A stretch of DNA of 64,000 bases, from contig NZ_CP042435.1 in NCBI RefSeq assembly GCF_007971225.1, positions 3,227,501 through 3,291,500 on the forward strand, given 5' to 3'. The notes below the pieces were generated by a model. The model was not told the origin of the DNA. It saw nothing but the letters and a program-made list of their open reading frames with translations, and ran no database searches. Origin of the DNA: Panacibacter ginsenosidivorans (GTDB lineage Bacteria > Bacteroidota > Bacteroidia > Chitinophagales > Chitinophagaceae). This document shows positions 42,185 to 51,499 of the stretch, piece by piece. The position numbers were made by a program, and so were the translations under genes. Numbering within the stretch: the stretch's first letter is position 1; each line of letters begins with the position of its first letter.

Positions 42185-42643
42185 ATGGTAGTCATAAAAA
42201 GTCATGCAGAATTCGAAGCGCACTTAGGCAAAGAGATCGGCGTCTCTCCCTGGCATAAAATAACCCAGGAACAGATCAACAATTTCGCCGATGCTACGCT
42301 GGACCATCAATGGATACATATTGATGTAGAAAGAGCCAAAAAAGAAAGCCCTTTTAAAACTACTATAGCACATGGCTACCTTACACTCTCTCTTATCCCA
42401 TATTTCTGGAAACAGATCTGTGATGTGCAGAATCTTAAGATGGAAGTAAATTATGGGATAGAGCAACTTAAGTTTGGGCAGCCTGTACTTGTAAACAGCG
42501 AAGTAAGATGCAGGGTTTTGCTAAAATCTATCATCAACCTCAGAGGTATTACCAAATGCACGCTCTTTATTCAACTGGAAATAAAGGACCAGCCAAAGCT
42601 TGCCTTTGCAGGTGATACTTTATTTCTTTATCATTTTCTTTAA
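42185..42643 (+). CDS. MaoC family dehydratase
   Basis: 152 residues with a single hot-dog fold. ITQEQINNFADATLDHQWIH contains the Asp/His (R-specific hydratase 2) catalytic motif and PFKTTIAHGYLTLSLIPYFW the hydrophobic helix that follows. MaoC proteins hydrate enoyl-CoA to (R)-3-hydroxyacyl-CoA in beta-oxidation or polyester synthesis. A TATCTTAG -7-like box lies about 10 bp upstream. Confidence 0.92.
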   Translation: MVVIKSHAEFEAHLGKEIGVSPWHKITQEQINNFADATLDHQWIHIDVERAKKESPFKTTIAHGYLTLSLIPYFWKQICDVQNLKMEVNYGIEQLKFGQPVLVNSEVRCRVLLKSIINLRGITKCTLFIQLEIKDQPKLAFAGDTLFLYHFL

Positions 42644-42687
42644 GGACATCCTGTACTGCAGCTTATCTGTGGTTAATGGCTATACAT

Positions 42688-42897
42688 TTAATGCAGAGAT
42701 CCGAATAAACTCTTTCCACTCAGGACCATAAATATCAGGCTTCCTAAAATAATCCCAGTTAAAATAGCATAACCCATGGGGTTGTCAGTTCGGTAAAATG
42801 GCTCTTCTAAATGTGAAATTACCTTACGGCTTTTTTTGATGAATGGCCTCAAGGATAATTGGATAAACGAACTGGTGCTTAAAATCTTCTTAAGCAT
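42688..42897 (-). CDS. Small membrane protein of unknown function
   Basis: 69 residues from ATG 42897 (MLKKILSTSSFIQLSLRPFI); an upstream in-frame ATG at 42954 adds 19 residues. A basic N-terminal half is followed by DNPMGYAILTGIILGSLIFM, one clear membrane helix near the C-terminus. No family recognised. The 433 bp upstream (to 43330) show no other feature I could support. Confidence 0.5.
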   Translation of the reverse strand: MLKKILSTSSFIQLSLRPFIKKSRKVISHLEEPFYRTDNPMGYAILTGIILGSLIFMVLSGKSLFGSLH

Positions 42898-43330
42898 AGC
42901 GATTGGTTTTTTATTGGTTTGGATAATATAAGTAACAGCATTTCGAAACCTCAAAAAGAATCAACAAGCTAAATGCTGTTGGTATAACTTACTACTTGTA
43001 AGGTTAAATATTTTACTTGCTAAATCTAACGCTATTATTACCTTGTTTATTACGTGGGGAATAGTCACTTTTATCTATACACTTGTTTATGGTTTAATTC
43101 GAAAAGTGTTGCTGTAATCCCTGTTTTAGTTTTATTTCCAGATCGTGTCATGTGTGGCAGCGTCTGATACAAAACCTCCCGATATATCGGCCCTTGATTG
43201 GTGGATTTAAATTAAATAGTGCATTGATTTAGCCATCCTTTTTAATGATTCTTATAAGTAATAACAACAGAAAGGCAGTCAAATTATTTCAACCGACACA
43301 CTTGTATTGTATCTTACAGATAAAGCATTT
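42898..43330. other. Intergenic region without recognised feature
   Basis: 433 bp of AT-rich DNA between two minus-strand genes. There is a plus-strand open stretch ending at 43118 whose last 27 codons are hydrophobic, but it has no usable start codon. No copy of the dispersed repeat is present. Confidence 0.4.
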
Positions 43331-44566
43331 TTAATCCGGCATACCGGGTAATGATATTTCCAGCTGAAGAATTTTCTCTAGTATCAGGGAGAAGGAGCCT
43401 ATTAGGGCAGCGTTTTCGCCAAAGCTTGAAGAGAGTACCGGAACTTTACGGGAGATGGCCTTCATGGAATACTGGTCCCATTGCCTGCTGATTTTTTCAA
43501 TCAACTGTGGCTCATATTCTATTAACTCTCCGTAAAGCACCACACATTCTGTATTGAATAATTTTATCAACGTATCAATGCCGATACCAATGTAAGCGGT
43601 TGCGTTGTTTACGATTTCTATTGCTAATGGATCTGCCTTTCTCGCAGATTCAAATACGAGTGCAGCATCAATTTTACCCGCCTCCAGTTTGTGTAAAATG
43701 CTTTTATTGTAGAGAGGTGCCTGCGCTTGTGCAATTTCTGCAATGCCATATCCGGAGGCCAATGCCTCAAGGGTGCCGGTAACTCCTTCCATTCCTTTTC
43801 TTGTACTGTTTTTATCAACTACTACATGCCCGATCTCGCCGGCAAAGCCATCCGCACCGGAAAACAGTTTTCTATCAAGAATAATACCTGCACCAATACC
43901 ATAGCCAAGATTGAGGCAAATAAAGTTTGCATATTGCCTGCCGACGCCATACAACAATTCCCCTACTGCTACAAGGTCAACCACATTTCCCAGGGCTATT
44001 TCCAAATCCGTATATTTAGAAAGCGCTTCGCGGATATTTACATTTCTCCAGTTAAAGATGGGTGAGTACTCTATGATCCCTGAACTTTTATTGACCATTC
44101 CACTCACTGCAATCCCGATGCCCCAAAGCCGTAATTTCTTTTGGCGGACACGGTCAACTAATTTCCCGATAAGGCCGCCAACCTGTGTCATCACTTCATC
44201 AAAACCATCTTTGAAGTTGGTAGGAATATGTATTTCAAAAATAAATTCACCAGCTAAATTCGAGAGTACTGCGCGTATAAAACTGGCATCTATATCAATA
44301 CCGATCACATAATTCTCTTTTGAATTAAACCTTACCAGTTGTGGTGGTCTTCCTCCTCCTGATAATCCTTTGCTGTCTGTTTGCAGCAGGTTCATTTGAA
44401 CAAGGCTTTCTATAATACGTGTTAGCGTGGGTGCACTCAGCCCCGTTTGCTGAAGAATCTTTGCCCTGGTTATTTTCTTCTCATTCCTTATAAGCCTAAG
44501 TACGGCTATCTTACTCAGGTTGGACTGGAAATCAAACTTGTCCTGTTGTGCAACCATTTCCTTCAT
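43331..44566 (-). CDS. ROK family transcriptional regulator (NagC/XylR type)
   Basis: 411 residues. An N-terminal winged helix-turn-helix (KIAVLRLIRNEKKITRAKIL, then QQTGLSAPTLTRIIESL) precedes a ROK sugar-binding domain (VIGIDIDASFIRAVLSNLAG, LNLGYGIGAGIILDRKLFSG, DGFAGEIGHVVVD). The usual CxCGxxGC zinc motif is replaced by a cysteine-free STRKGMEGV, so the zinc site is lost. Divergent from the CBM6-like gene, it probably represses the downstream carbohydrate block until a sugar binds (inference). Confidence 0.9.
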   Translation of the reverse strand: MKEMVAQQDKFDFQSNLSKIAVLRLIRNEKKITRAKILQQTGLSAPTLTRIIESLVQMNLLQTDSKGLSGGGRPPQLVRFNSKENYVIGIDIDASFIRAVLSNLAGEFIFEIHIPTNFKDGFDEVMTQVGGLIGKLVDRVRQKKLRLWGIGIAVSGMVNKSSGIIEYSPIFNWRNVNIREALSKYTDLEIALGNVVDLVAVGELLYGVGRQYANFICLNLGYGIGAGIILDRKLFSGADGFAGEIGHVVVDKNSTRKGMEGVTGTLEALASGYGIAEIAQAQAPLYNKSILHKLEAGKIDAALVFESARKADPLAIEIVNNATAYIGIGIDTLIKLFNTECVVLYGELIEYEPQLIEKISRQWDQYSMKAISRKVPVLSSSFGENAALIGSFSLILEKILQLEISLPGMPD

Positions 44567-44983
44567 CTTAATTTCATCGCTTTTGCAAATAATGCGATCA
44601 ATGTCAAAACTAAATATTTCAGTTGATGGAAACTAATTTCGAAAAGGCCATCTAAGATTCTTTATAATAAGTGAGTCAGACTTTTGTATATTTTGAAATA
44701 AATTAAACTTTTTATTCCTTGCTAAACTCTTCTTAAGACTATTTGCCGATGACGTCGAAATGTATGTATGAATTTATATTATTAAAATATAATTGATAAT
44801 TAGATAGTTAATTTAATATTAGTTTTTTATTTGACCACTTTTGGGTTATCATATTGAATAGAGTAAATAAGAAACAGTGTAGATAGCCTGTAAAGATTTT
44901 TTAAATTCATTTTTATTGAATGTCTGATTAATCCTACTTTTGAAAAACTATGAAATAAAGCTCTGAGTTTAAACGATACAGCT
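44567..44983. promoter_or_regulatory. Divergent control region between the ROK regulator and carbohydrate block
   Basis: 417 bp, strongly AT-rich. On the plus strand TACTTTTG (44935-44942) fits TAnnTTTG and stands about 41 bp before the ATG at 44984. ROK operators are expected here but no clear palindrome was found. ATAAGTGAGTCAGAC at 44668-44682 is reminiscent of the dispersed repeat core but may be chance. Confidence 0.45.
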
Positions 44984-45682
44984 ATGCCGGGAAAATACGG
45001 TCATTTAGTTTTTGTTACCGGGTTTGGTCTTTTAACAGTTGGTGTTAATGATGCGCGAAGTCAGTCAATGCATTACAAGGGTATTCCATTTGAGGACAGT
45101 GTTTATAAAAAAGGGGCGCAAAAGATTCCCGGAAAACTCCAGTGCGAGTACTATGATTTCGGTGGTGAAGGCGTAGCTTATCACGATAATGATTCCATCA
45201 ATTCAGGGAGCGGTAAATTAAATCCGGCAGACGGAAGCTATTTGCACGAATTCCGCATTAACGAGGCCGTGGATATTTCTTTTACCAAATTCCGCGACCC
45301 TGCTATAGACAATACGCCCTACAATTTTGTACAGCCCGATAAAGATCAGTTTTATGTTGGGTGGACCCAACCCGGCGAGTGGATAAAGTATACTATACAG
45401 GTTGAAAAATCCGGCAACTACCAGTTGGGATTAATGTTCACCTCCAATAAAAATGGTAAGATATCATTTGCCGTGAATGATAAGGATGTTACCGGGCCTA
45501 TTATGGTTCCGTCCACTTTTGTGGCTGCTGATACGGTGGCCTGGCGGCAATGGCATCACTGGAATTATATTGACAATATCGCATCAATTCATTTGGATAA
45601 GGGATTGCAGACATTCACCATTCATACTGTTGATGTCGGGAACATGAATTATGATTTTATCAACTTTAAAAGAATAGATTAA
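44984..45682 (+). CDS. Secreted carbohydrate-binding (CBM6-like) protein
   Basis: 232 residues with an N-terminal hydrophobic segment (LVFVTGFGLLTVGVNDARS), likely a signal peptide. The body follows the CBM6 beta-sandwich pattern: GKLQCEYYDFGGEGVAYHDN (the AExYD...V start), FYVGWTQPGEWIKYTIQVEK (GEW.xY motif), YQLGLMFTSNKNGKISFAVN and the closing NYDFINFKRI. Usually a CBM6 module accompanies an enzyme; here it is free-standing and could be a sugar-capturing surface protein. It is the first gene of the block divergent from the ROK regulator. Confidence 0.85.
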   Translation: MPGKYGHLVFVTGFGLLTVGVNDARSQSMHYKGIPFEDSVYKKGAQKIPGKLQCEYYDFGGEGVAYHDNDSINSGSGKLNPADGSYLHEFRINEAVDISFTKFRDPAIDNTPYNFVQPDKDQFYVGWTQPGEWIKYTIQVEKSGNYQLGLMFTSNKNGKISFAVNDKDVTGPIMVPSTFVAADTVAWRQWHHWNYIDNIASIHLDKGLQTFTIHTVDVGNMNYDFINFKRID

Positions 45683-45845
45683 AAACAAGGCCCTTTAACG
45701 AACGGTAACAGAAAAATGTTTAAGCGCTTTTATGTTTTGTGAGGCTCAAAACTGTCTTTTATTTCGATGCACTTTTCTTTTTAATGATCTTTATAAAAGC
45801 TACTGATTTTTTATGTTACCTGCAGCAGCATTTCATGGCATCATC

Positions 45846-45865
45846 GTTGCGTCGCATTACGTTCA
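45846..45865 (-). repeat. GTAC-CAAC intergenic repeat, copy 27 (GCGACGC class, diverged GTAC end)
   Basis: Plus strand GTTGCGTCGCATTACGTTCA within a 34-base stretch at 45836-45869 that is identical to 53586-53619 (copy 33). This is a subfamily in which the GTACAAG end is replaced by TGAACGTAATG. Confidence 0.88.
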
Positions 45866-45948
45866 TCTGAATAACTTTTGGCATCTTATTCTTACAATTA
45901 ATAAGTATCATCATTGCACCATATCAAAAAATATTTAGAACAAGTAAC

Positions 45949-46398
45949 ATGAAGAACAAAGAAATCCAGGCAGTGATAAATGCCCTGTTCGATGCTATTG
46001 AAAAAATGATTCCGGTGTACATAGAAGACCCGGAAGATAAAGCTATATCGAATGGAAATGTTGCCGCTTGCTTGATCGATGAAAACGGAATATTGTATGG
46101 TAGAATGTTTGGCAGTAATAAAGCAAGGTTAAGGCAATCTTATAAAGTGGCATGGACAAAGGCAAACCAGGTATGGCTTACAGGAGTAAGGACCGGCGAA
46201 TATGAAAGAATGGTTTTTAATAAAGAAGTGGAAGAAAATGGAAACGGTATAGAAGCGCCGGACCTGATTGGATGGGAGGGTGGACAACCATTGACCATGC
46301 ATAACGGAGCGAAATTATTTGTTGGATTTAGTGGTTTCAGGGGTGTTACGGACCTGGAAATAATGGTAAAAGCACTTGCTGAGGCAGAAAAGGTTTAA
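45949..46398 (+). CDS. HbpS/GlcG-like (DUF336-type) protein
   Basis: 149 residues, no signal peptide. NGNVAACLIDENGILYGRMF and KARLRQSYKVAWTKANQVWL resemble the HbpS/GlcG family (haem-binding or sugar-pathway-associated). IEAPDLIGWEGGQPLTMHNG and FVGFSGFRGVTDLEI are the later family blocks. Function in the family ranges from haem sensing to unknown; the position within a carbohydrate block suggests the GlcG-like side. Bracketed by repeats 27 and 28. Confidence 0.75.
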   Translation: MKNKEIQAVINALFDAIEKMIPVYIEDPEDKAISNGNVAACLIDENGILYGRMFGSNKARLRQSYKVAWTKANQVWLTGVRTGEYERMVFNKEVEENGNGIEAPDLIGWEGGQPLTMHNGAKLFVGFSGFRGVTDLEIMVKALAEAEKV

Positions 46399-46449
46399 TG
46401 GCATCGGGCTTGGTAGGCTTGCTTATTCATGCTGAATAAAATTGATTCA

Positions 46450-46469
46450 GTACAAGAGTGCGACGCAAC
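46450..46469 (+). repeat. GTAC-CAAC intergenic repeat, copy 28 (GCGACGC class)
   Basis: Core GTACAAGAGTGCGACGCAAC with the long tail AATGTATAATAGCAGTAATG, then CAGTCTGGCTCATAAAAA. One of the clearest full-length long-tail copies. Confidence 0.93.
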
Positions 46470-46563
46470 AATGTATAATAGCAGTAATGCAGTCTGGCTC
46501 ATAAAAATCATTCCATAAATACTTTATAGAAACAACCATCATTAACGATATAAATACTAAAAC

Positions 46564-47559
46564 ATGAGATACACTCCTTCTGAAGACCGGTACACAAAAA
46601 TGACCTACAACCGTTGCGGCAAAAGCGGGTTGTTATTGCCTGCTTTATCACTGGGGCTCTGGCATAACTTCGGACATATTGATCGCCTGGAAAATGCCCG
46701 CAATATTTTAAGAGTGGCTTTTGACAACGGCATTACGCACTTTGATTTAGCCAATAATTACGGGCCACCTCCGGGCTCTGCAGAAGAAAATTTCGGCAAC
46801 ATATTTAAAGATGATTTTGCCGCCTATCGCGATGAGTTGATCATCTCCACCAAGGCCGGCTGGGGCATGTGGCCCGGGCCTTATGGAGACTGGGGCTCCA
46901 AAAAATACCTGGTGGCAAGTCTTGACCAGAGCTTAAAAAGAATGGGTCTGGAGTATGTAGATATATTTTATCATCATCGTCCCGATCCCAATACCCCGCT
47001 GGAAGAAACGATGGGTACATTAGACCTGATGGTGCGCCAGGGAAAATGTCTTTATGTTGGTATATCAAGCTACCAACCCGATGAAGCTGCGAAGGCCTTT
47101 AGTATTTTAAAGCAATTAGGTACACCTTGTTTAATTCATCAACCTAAATATTCGATGTTCGATCGTTGGGTGGAAGATGGGTTACTCGACGTGCTCGAAG
47201 AAAATGGAGTTGGCTGTATTCCCTTTTCTCCATTGGCCCAGGGCATGTTAACCAATAAATATTTAAAAGGCATTCCCGAAGATTCCAGAGCAGCCAGTCA
47301 CCGCGGCAATGGCGCCATTGATGAAGACCAGGTCTCCGATGAAAAAATAAATAAAGTGCGTCAATTAAATGCACTGGCAGAAGAACGCGGACAGAATCTT
47401 GCACAAATGGCACTTGCATGGATATTGAAAGATAAGCGCATTACGAGTGTATTAATTGGTGCAAGTAAGCCGGAGCAGATATTGGATTCCATCCGTTGTC
47501 TTGACAATTATTCATTTACCGGTGAAGAGCTGGCAAGGATAAATAATATTTTACGCTAA
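46564..47559 (+). CDS. Aldo/keto reductase, L-glyceraldehyde-3-phosphate reductase type
   Basis: 331 residues of the YghZ branch of aldo/keto reductases. GITHFDLANNYGPPPGSAEE carries catalytic Asp and Tyr, ISTKAGWGMWPGPYGDWGSK the Lys, and YHHRPDPNTPLEETM the His. The MWPGPYGDWGSKKYL segment is typical of YghZ/MgrA. It reduces aldehydes, including L-glyceraldehyde 3-phosphate and methylglyoxal, with NADPH in the cytosol. Same direction as the isomerase and GH5 genes that follow, but separated by 260 bp and a repeat. Confidence 0.92.
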   Translation: MRYTPSEDRYTKMTYNRCGKSGLLLPALSLGLWHNFGHIDRLENARNILRVAFDNGITHFDLANNYGPPPGSAEENFGNIFKDDFAAYRDELIISTKAGWGMWPGPYGDWGSKKYLVASLDQSLKRMGLEYVDIFYHHRPDPNTPLEETMGTLDLMVRQGKCLYVGISSYQPDEAAKAFSILKQLGTPCLIHQPKYSMFDRWVEDGLLDVLEENGVGCIPFSPLAQGMLTNKYLKGIPEDSRAASHRGNGAIDEDQVSDEKINKVRQLNALAEERGQNLAQMALAWILKDKRITSVLIGASKPEQILDSIRCLDNYSFTGEELARINNILR

Positions 47560-47732
47560 ACAATAACGCAATACAAATGATTCTTATTTGTAGGGCGGGC
47601 AGGGAAAGATCAATGTTCCCAGCTAGTCGCCCAACTATAAGAAGATAGCGTTTGTAAGCAATAGCATTTTTTAATGATTGCAAAATGGTAATTTCTTTTA
47701 TGAGCCAGACTGTATTGCTGCTATAAAGCCCA

Positions 47733-47752
47733 ATTGCGTCGCACTCTTGTGC
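47733..47752 (-). repeat. GTAC-CAAC intergenic repeat, copy 29 (GCGACGC class)
   Basis: Minus-strand core GCACAAGAGTGCGACGCAAT. Outer side TATGAGCCAGACTGTATTGC then TGCTATAAAGCCC, the long tail, nearly identical to copies 28 and 30. Confidence 0.92.
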
Positions 47753-47820
47753 GCCTTTCTCATTATGAACAAATACAAACGGTCTCTTCGATTGATACGA
47801 ATTAAGAAAAATATCAGCGT

Positions 47821-48780
47821 ATGAAAAAGCCATTTGTCAAAACAAACCGGGGTGAAAAAGCTCAGCCCTTTATCGTTACAGCAGTCTTATTGTTAAGCCT
47901 GTTTAATTCATTTGCTATTGCACAAAAAAAGCAAAAGGATCTGCCGTTGATTCCCGCATTGAATGCCTATTCTTTCAGTGATTTGCTGTCTGCAAAAGAT
48001 GCGCACAATAACCTACAAGTTTATACGCTGTTCAACCTGCTTGACTGGTGTGCGGCGCAAAAAATAAAAGCACTGGATCCTACCGCCTATTTCTTCCCCA
48101 CTTACCCGGAAGTGCCAACAGATGAATACCTGCTAAAATTCAAAAATCGGGCAGCGGAGTTAGGCATTGTAATAAGCGGCACAGGCATACGAAATAATTT
48201 TGCTTCGCCCGATCCTAAAGTGCGTGCTGAAGGCGTTGAACTTGCCAGGAACTGGATCATTACCGCATCAAAAATGGGTGCCCCCGTAGTAAGATTATTT
48301 GCCGGTGAAATTCCAAAAGGCTATGAAGATAAATGGGAAGAAGTCGCTGGTTGGATGATCGATTGCTACAAACAATGTGCAGTATTCGCCGAAAAGTATT
48401 GCATTAAGATCGGCATCCAGAATCATGGAGATATGTTGCAAACCGCAGCGCAATGTATTTATGTGCTGAAAGCCGTTAACTCAAAGTGGGTTGGCTTGAT
48501 TATAGACACCGGCAATTTCAAAACGGCAGATCCCTATCAAGACATTGCAGAGGTGGTTCCCTATGCCGTTAACTGGCAGATAAAAGAAAGTGTTTTTGGT
48601 TTAGGAAACGAAGTGCCTACAGATTTTAAACGCCTGGTTAAAATAATAAAAGATGGTGGGTACAAAGGTTACTTACCCATTGAAACCTTGCTGGTAAAAG
48701 GAAAACCTTACGACCCTTTTACGCTGGTTCCTCAAATGCTGCAGCAATTGACAGCTGCGATTAATGAGGCGTATCAATAA
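47821..48780 (+). CDS. Exported sugar phosphate isomerase/epimerase-like TIM-barrel protein
   Basis: 319 residues. A positively charged start and hydrophobic stretch (FIVTAVLLLSLFNSFAIAQ) form a signal peptide. The barrel has PALNAYSFSDLL, LDWCAAQKIKALDPTAYFFP, APVVRLFAGEIPKGYEDKWE, KIGIQNHGDML (metal His region), VGLIIDTGNF, VNWQIKESVFGLGNEVPTDF and YLPIETLLV (Glu), the pattern of xylose-isomerase-like/AP-endonuclease-2 epimerases with a metal-binding Glu-Asp-His-Glu set. It probably isomerises or lyses a (keto)sugar in the periplasm. GH5 follows after 28 bp, so they are co-transcribed. Confidence 0.88.
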   Translation: MKKPFVKTNRGEKAQPFIVTAVLLLSLFNSFAIAQKKQKDLPLIPALNAYSFSDLLSAKDAHNNLQVYTLFNLLDWCAAQKIKALDPTAYFFPTYPEVPTDEYLLKFKNRAAELGIVISGTGIRNNFASPDPKVRAEGVELARNWIITASKMGAPVVRLFAGEIPKGYEDKWEEVAGWMIDCYKQCAVFAEKYCIKIGIQNHGDMLQTAAQCIYVLKAVNSKWVGLIIDTGNFKTADPYQDIAEVVPYAVNWQIKESVFGLGNEVPTDFKRLVKIIKDGGYKGYLPIETLLVKGKPYDPFTLVPQMLQQLTAAINEAYQ

Positions 48781-48808
48781 GCTTCAAAATTTGTAATCAA
48801 TATAAATC

Positions 48809-49843
48809 ATGATAAGAAAACTTGCACTACTCAATCATCCATTTCTTGTGTTGTTCGCATTTCTGATAAATGCGATAAGCGTTTCAGCACAGGATACAGC
48901 GGGAAAAGGTTTTGCATTTGAGCAAAACGCAAAGCTTGGACGTGGTGTAAATATTATTGGTTATGACCCGCTGTGGAAAGATTCTTCCAAAGCAAGGATG
49001 AAAGAAAAACATTTCCAGCTGATAAAAGAAGCCGGCTTTAACAATGTTCGCATTGTGATAAGTCCCTTCAGGTTTTCGATGGGCGACACTGACTTTACGA
49101 TCAATCCAATGTTTTTTACAACACTTGATTGGGCCATCAAGACTTCGCTGAAAAATGGCTTGATGGTTATAGTGGATTTTCACGAGCACAACGCCATGGG
49201 CAAAGATCCGCTTGGTACGAAGCCCATGTTTTTGGCCATGTGGAAACAGATCGCAACGCATTGTAAAGATTACCCGGATAATGTGTTGTTTGAAATAGCC
49301 AATGAGCCGAACATGAAGCCTGAACTATGGAACCAGGTTTATAGGGAGGCATATAAAATAATCAGGGAATCTAATCCCGGCAGAACATTAATTATTGGTA
49401 CTGTTTATGGTAATCAAATCAGGTTCCTGCAGGATTTGGTCTTACCTGAAAACGATCGCAACGTCATTGTGGCGATTCACTATTACAGTCCCATTCATTT
49501 TACCCACCAGGGAGCTCCTTGGTCAGAACAAAGCAAAGACCTGAGTGGCATAACGTGGACGGGAAATGACGCAGAAATCGAGGCAGTACAGCGCGATTTC
49601 GATATGGCACAGCAATGGTCAAAGACGTATAACCGCCCACTTACTTTGGGTGAATTTGGCGCCTACGAAAAGGCGGATATGCCTTCCCGTGTAAGATGGA
49701 CTAACTACATTGCCAGGCAGGCTGAAGCACGCAAATGGAGCTGGAGTTACTGGCAATTCGATTCTGATTTTATTGTGTATGATATCGGCAAAGACGAATG
49801 GGTCGCACCGATCTTGCATGCCCTTATCCCCGACAAAAAGTAA
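48809..49843 (+). CDS. Glycoside hydrolase family 5 (endoglucanase/xylanase-like)
   Basis: 344 residues. Signal peptide ends near SVSAQ. GH5 landmarks: NVRIVISPFR, VDFHEHNAM, Glu166 in FEIANEPN (acid/base), AIHYYSPIHFTHQG, and Glu282 in LTLGEFGAY (nucleophile); SWSYWQFDSDFIVYD completes the barrel. The enzyme cuts beta-1,4 or related links in plant cell-wall glucans, mannans or xylans; the subfamily cannot be told by eye. Second gene of the isomerase-GH5 pair, followed by a convergent CE15 gene. Confidence 0.92.
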   Translation: MIRKLALLNHPFLVLFAFLINAISVSAQDTAGKGFAFEQNAKLGRGVNIIGYDPLWKDSSKARMKEKHFQLIKEAGFNNVRIVISPFRFSMGDTDFTINPMFFTTLDWAIKTSLKNGLMVIVDFHEHNAMGKDPLGTKPMFLAMWKQIATHCKDYPDNVLFEIANEPNMKPELWNQVYREAYKIIRESNPGRTLIIGTVYGNQIRFLQDLVLPENDRNVIVAIHYYSPIHFTHQGAPWSEQSKDLSGITWTGNDAEIEAVQRDFDMAQQWSKTYNRPLTLGEFGAYEKADMPSRVRWTNYIARQAEARKWSWSYWQFDSDFIVYDIGKDEWVAPILHALIPDKK

Positions 49844-49938
49844 TGTTAATGCATGCGTTATCAAAGCTGGATTACATCAAAACCTGGGGTCACAATAAAT
49901 TTAGAATACTTGGTTGTCGGCGGCCAGTCTTAATCCGG

Positions 49939-51300
49939 TTACTGTTTAAAATATTTTTCTGCATAGGCAAGAAATGTTGGCCAGTTAGGTCCCGTGGTAT
50001 GGCCGCCGCTATGCTGACGAAATGCGATCTCACCATCAATCAGCGAAGTTTCCATGGCCGGCATCTCAGTCGTGCCAAGATCTTTTTTACCAAGCAGTTT
50101 ATACACAGGCCCGGCATTTATGCTGGCAATAAAAGTTCCTTTGCCATCCACCCAATTGCCTTCCACAGCAGGGGAACCAACACTTATAAATACGGGCCGC
50201 GGCGCACATAATGCAATGAGTTCATGTGCATCAACAGGCAGGTCATTTGGCGTAAGGGTGCTGGCATATTTTATAAAATTTCCGCAGAACCAGTGATACT
50301 CTCCTGAGCCCGCAAGATTCTCCACCTGTTCGCCAAAAACACGACGCAAAATTTTTGCACCACCAGCACCTGAGGAACCGATAAAGCCGATGGCGATACG
50401 CGGCTCGTAAGCCATGGTAACCAATGCGGCTTTGCCATAACGCGACAAACCTTCGATGCCTATATGTTTTGTATCGACAGAAGGGTCTGTTTCAAAATAG
50501 TCTATCGCACGGCTGGTGCCCCATGCCCATGCCCGCAATGTGCCCCAATCATCGGGCTTGCGGGGCTGGCCTTTATTGACCAACCCAATGATGCCTTTTG
50601 TTAATCCTGCTCCATTATCTGCCTGGTAACTCGTGGGAATTAATATGGCATAACCCCAGCCTTTTTCGAGCACCTGCTCCTGCCATGTTGGTCCGGGCGC
50701 TGTTGGTAATTTAAAACCCGGTGGAAATATAAAACTGAATTCCATCATAACAGGCACGGGCTTGTTTGTTGCCGGCGTAGTTAGCGAAAGCTGTATATCG
50801 ACTTTTATGTTTGGATAAGCTGAATTATCGATGTGACCCAATAAATTTTTCGTTATCGCTTTTATATTACCGATGGTTGTATCTGTGCTGCTGATGACTT
50901 CCCATTTTACTGCAGGGGTATTTGCAGGAACACGGCCATAAATTTCTTTATCGAAATCTTCCACAATTTCGGGCCTTCGTTGTGTCCACCATATTTTTGC
51001 ATCGGTTACTTTTTTGCCATTCTTCAATAGTAAAGGATCGGGTAAAGTATAGGCAGGAACTTTTGATTCATCAGCATTTGCAGCATTGGGTGCCTGCGGA
51101 TTTCCTGAAGGTCCGGGTCTTGTCGAATCGATGTTTAATTGTTTCAGCATTATTTTGTAATCTACTTCCGATGCCTGCTGAATCAACTTTTGTTCCCGTT
51201 TAAAATTCTCCCAACGCAAACTGTCTTCCGTTGACATTTTATTCTGGGCATGAAGCGTTGCAGCGGAAACAAGCATTACAAAAAGAAAATATTTTTTCAT
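49939..51300 (-). CDS. CE15-type glucuronoyl (methyl-glucuronate) esterase
   Basis: 453 residues from ATG 51300, where MKKYFLFVMLVSAATLHAQ is a signal peptide. GIEGLSRYGKAALVTMAYEP carries the nucleophile Ser286 in the family GxSRxGK motif, EYHWFCGNF and the late HSGGHTTGPNWPTF contain the His of the triad, and PRPVFISVGSPAVEGNW is a CE15 block. CE15 enzymes break the ester between glucuronic acid on xylan and lignin alcohols. An Asn/Gln-rich linker follows the signal. Same strand as the O-acetylesterase gene upstream of it. Confidence 0.88.
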   Translation of the reverse strand: MKKYFLFVMLVSAATLHAQNKMSTEDSLRWENFKREQKLIQQASEVDYKIMLKQLNIDSTRPGPSGNPQAPNAANADESKVPAYTLPDPLLLKNGKKVTDAKIWWTQRRPEIVEDFDKEIYGRVPANTPAVKWEVISSTDTTIGNIKAITKNLLGHIDNSAYPNIKVDIQLSLTTPATNKPVPVMMEFSFIFPPGFKLPTAPGPTWQEQVLEKGWGYAILIPTSYQADNGAGLTKGIIGLVNKGQPRKPDDWGTLRAWAWGTSRAIDYFETDPSVDTKHIGIEGLSRYGKAALVTMAYEPRIAIGFIGSSGAGGAKILRRVFGEQVENLAGSGEYHWFCGNFIKYASTLTPNDLPVDAHELIALCAPRPVFISVGSPAVEGNWVDGKGTFIASINAGPVYKLLGKKDLGTTEMPAMETSLIDGEIAFRQHSGGHTTGPNWPTFLAYAEKYFKQ

Positions 51301-51391
51301 TGACTGTGATTTATGAATAAGAATGGGAACAGCACTTAGTATGGATATTTTTTGATAATGAGCCAAACTGCATTGCTGCCATTAAACTCCT

Positions 51392-51411
51392 GTTGCGTCG
51401 CGCTCTTGTGC
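51392..51411 (-). repeat. GTAC-CAAC intergenic repeat, copy 30 (GCGACGC class)
   Basis: Minus-strand core GCACAAGAGCGCGACGCAAC. Outer side AATGAGCCAAACTGCATTGC then TGCCATTAAACTCCT (long tail). Makes a 128 bp inverted unit with copy 31. Confidence 0.92.
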
Positions 51412-51430
51412 AGTATAGCTTCGGGCGGCG

Positions 51431-51484
51431 AGCTATGAGCTTCGAGCAAAACATTAATAAGCTCGCAGCTCAATGCTGATAGCT
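51431..51484. repeat. Imperfect hairpin inside the repeat pair 30/31
   Basis: GAGCTTCGAGC (51437-51447) pairs with GCTCGCAGCTC (51461-51471) with one mismatch, and AGCTAT (51431-51436) with ATAGCT (51479-51484) further out. A second case, after pair 11/12, of a hairpin enclosed by inverted copies. Confidence 0.65.
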
Positions 51485-51499
51485 GATTGCAGTTCTTTA

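Noticed and set aside
42985-43118. Plus-strand open stretch ending in a hydrophobic segment (ITLFITWGIVTFIYTLVYGL)
   Set aside because: No ATG, GTG or well-placed TTG starts the frame after the preceding stop; probably chance in AT-rich DNA.
44668-44682. ATAAGTGAGTCAGAC as a further repeat copy
   Set aside because: Only part of the core fits and neither flank matches, so it was not counted.
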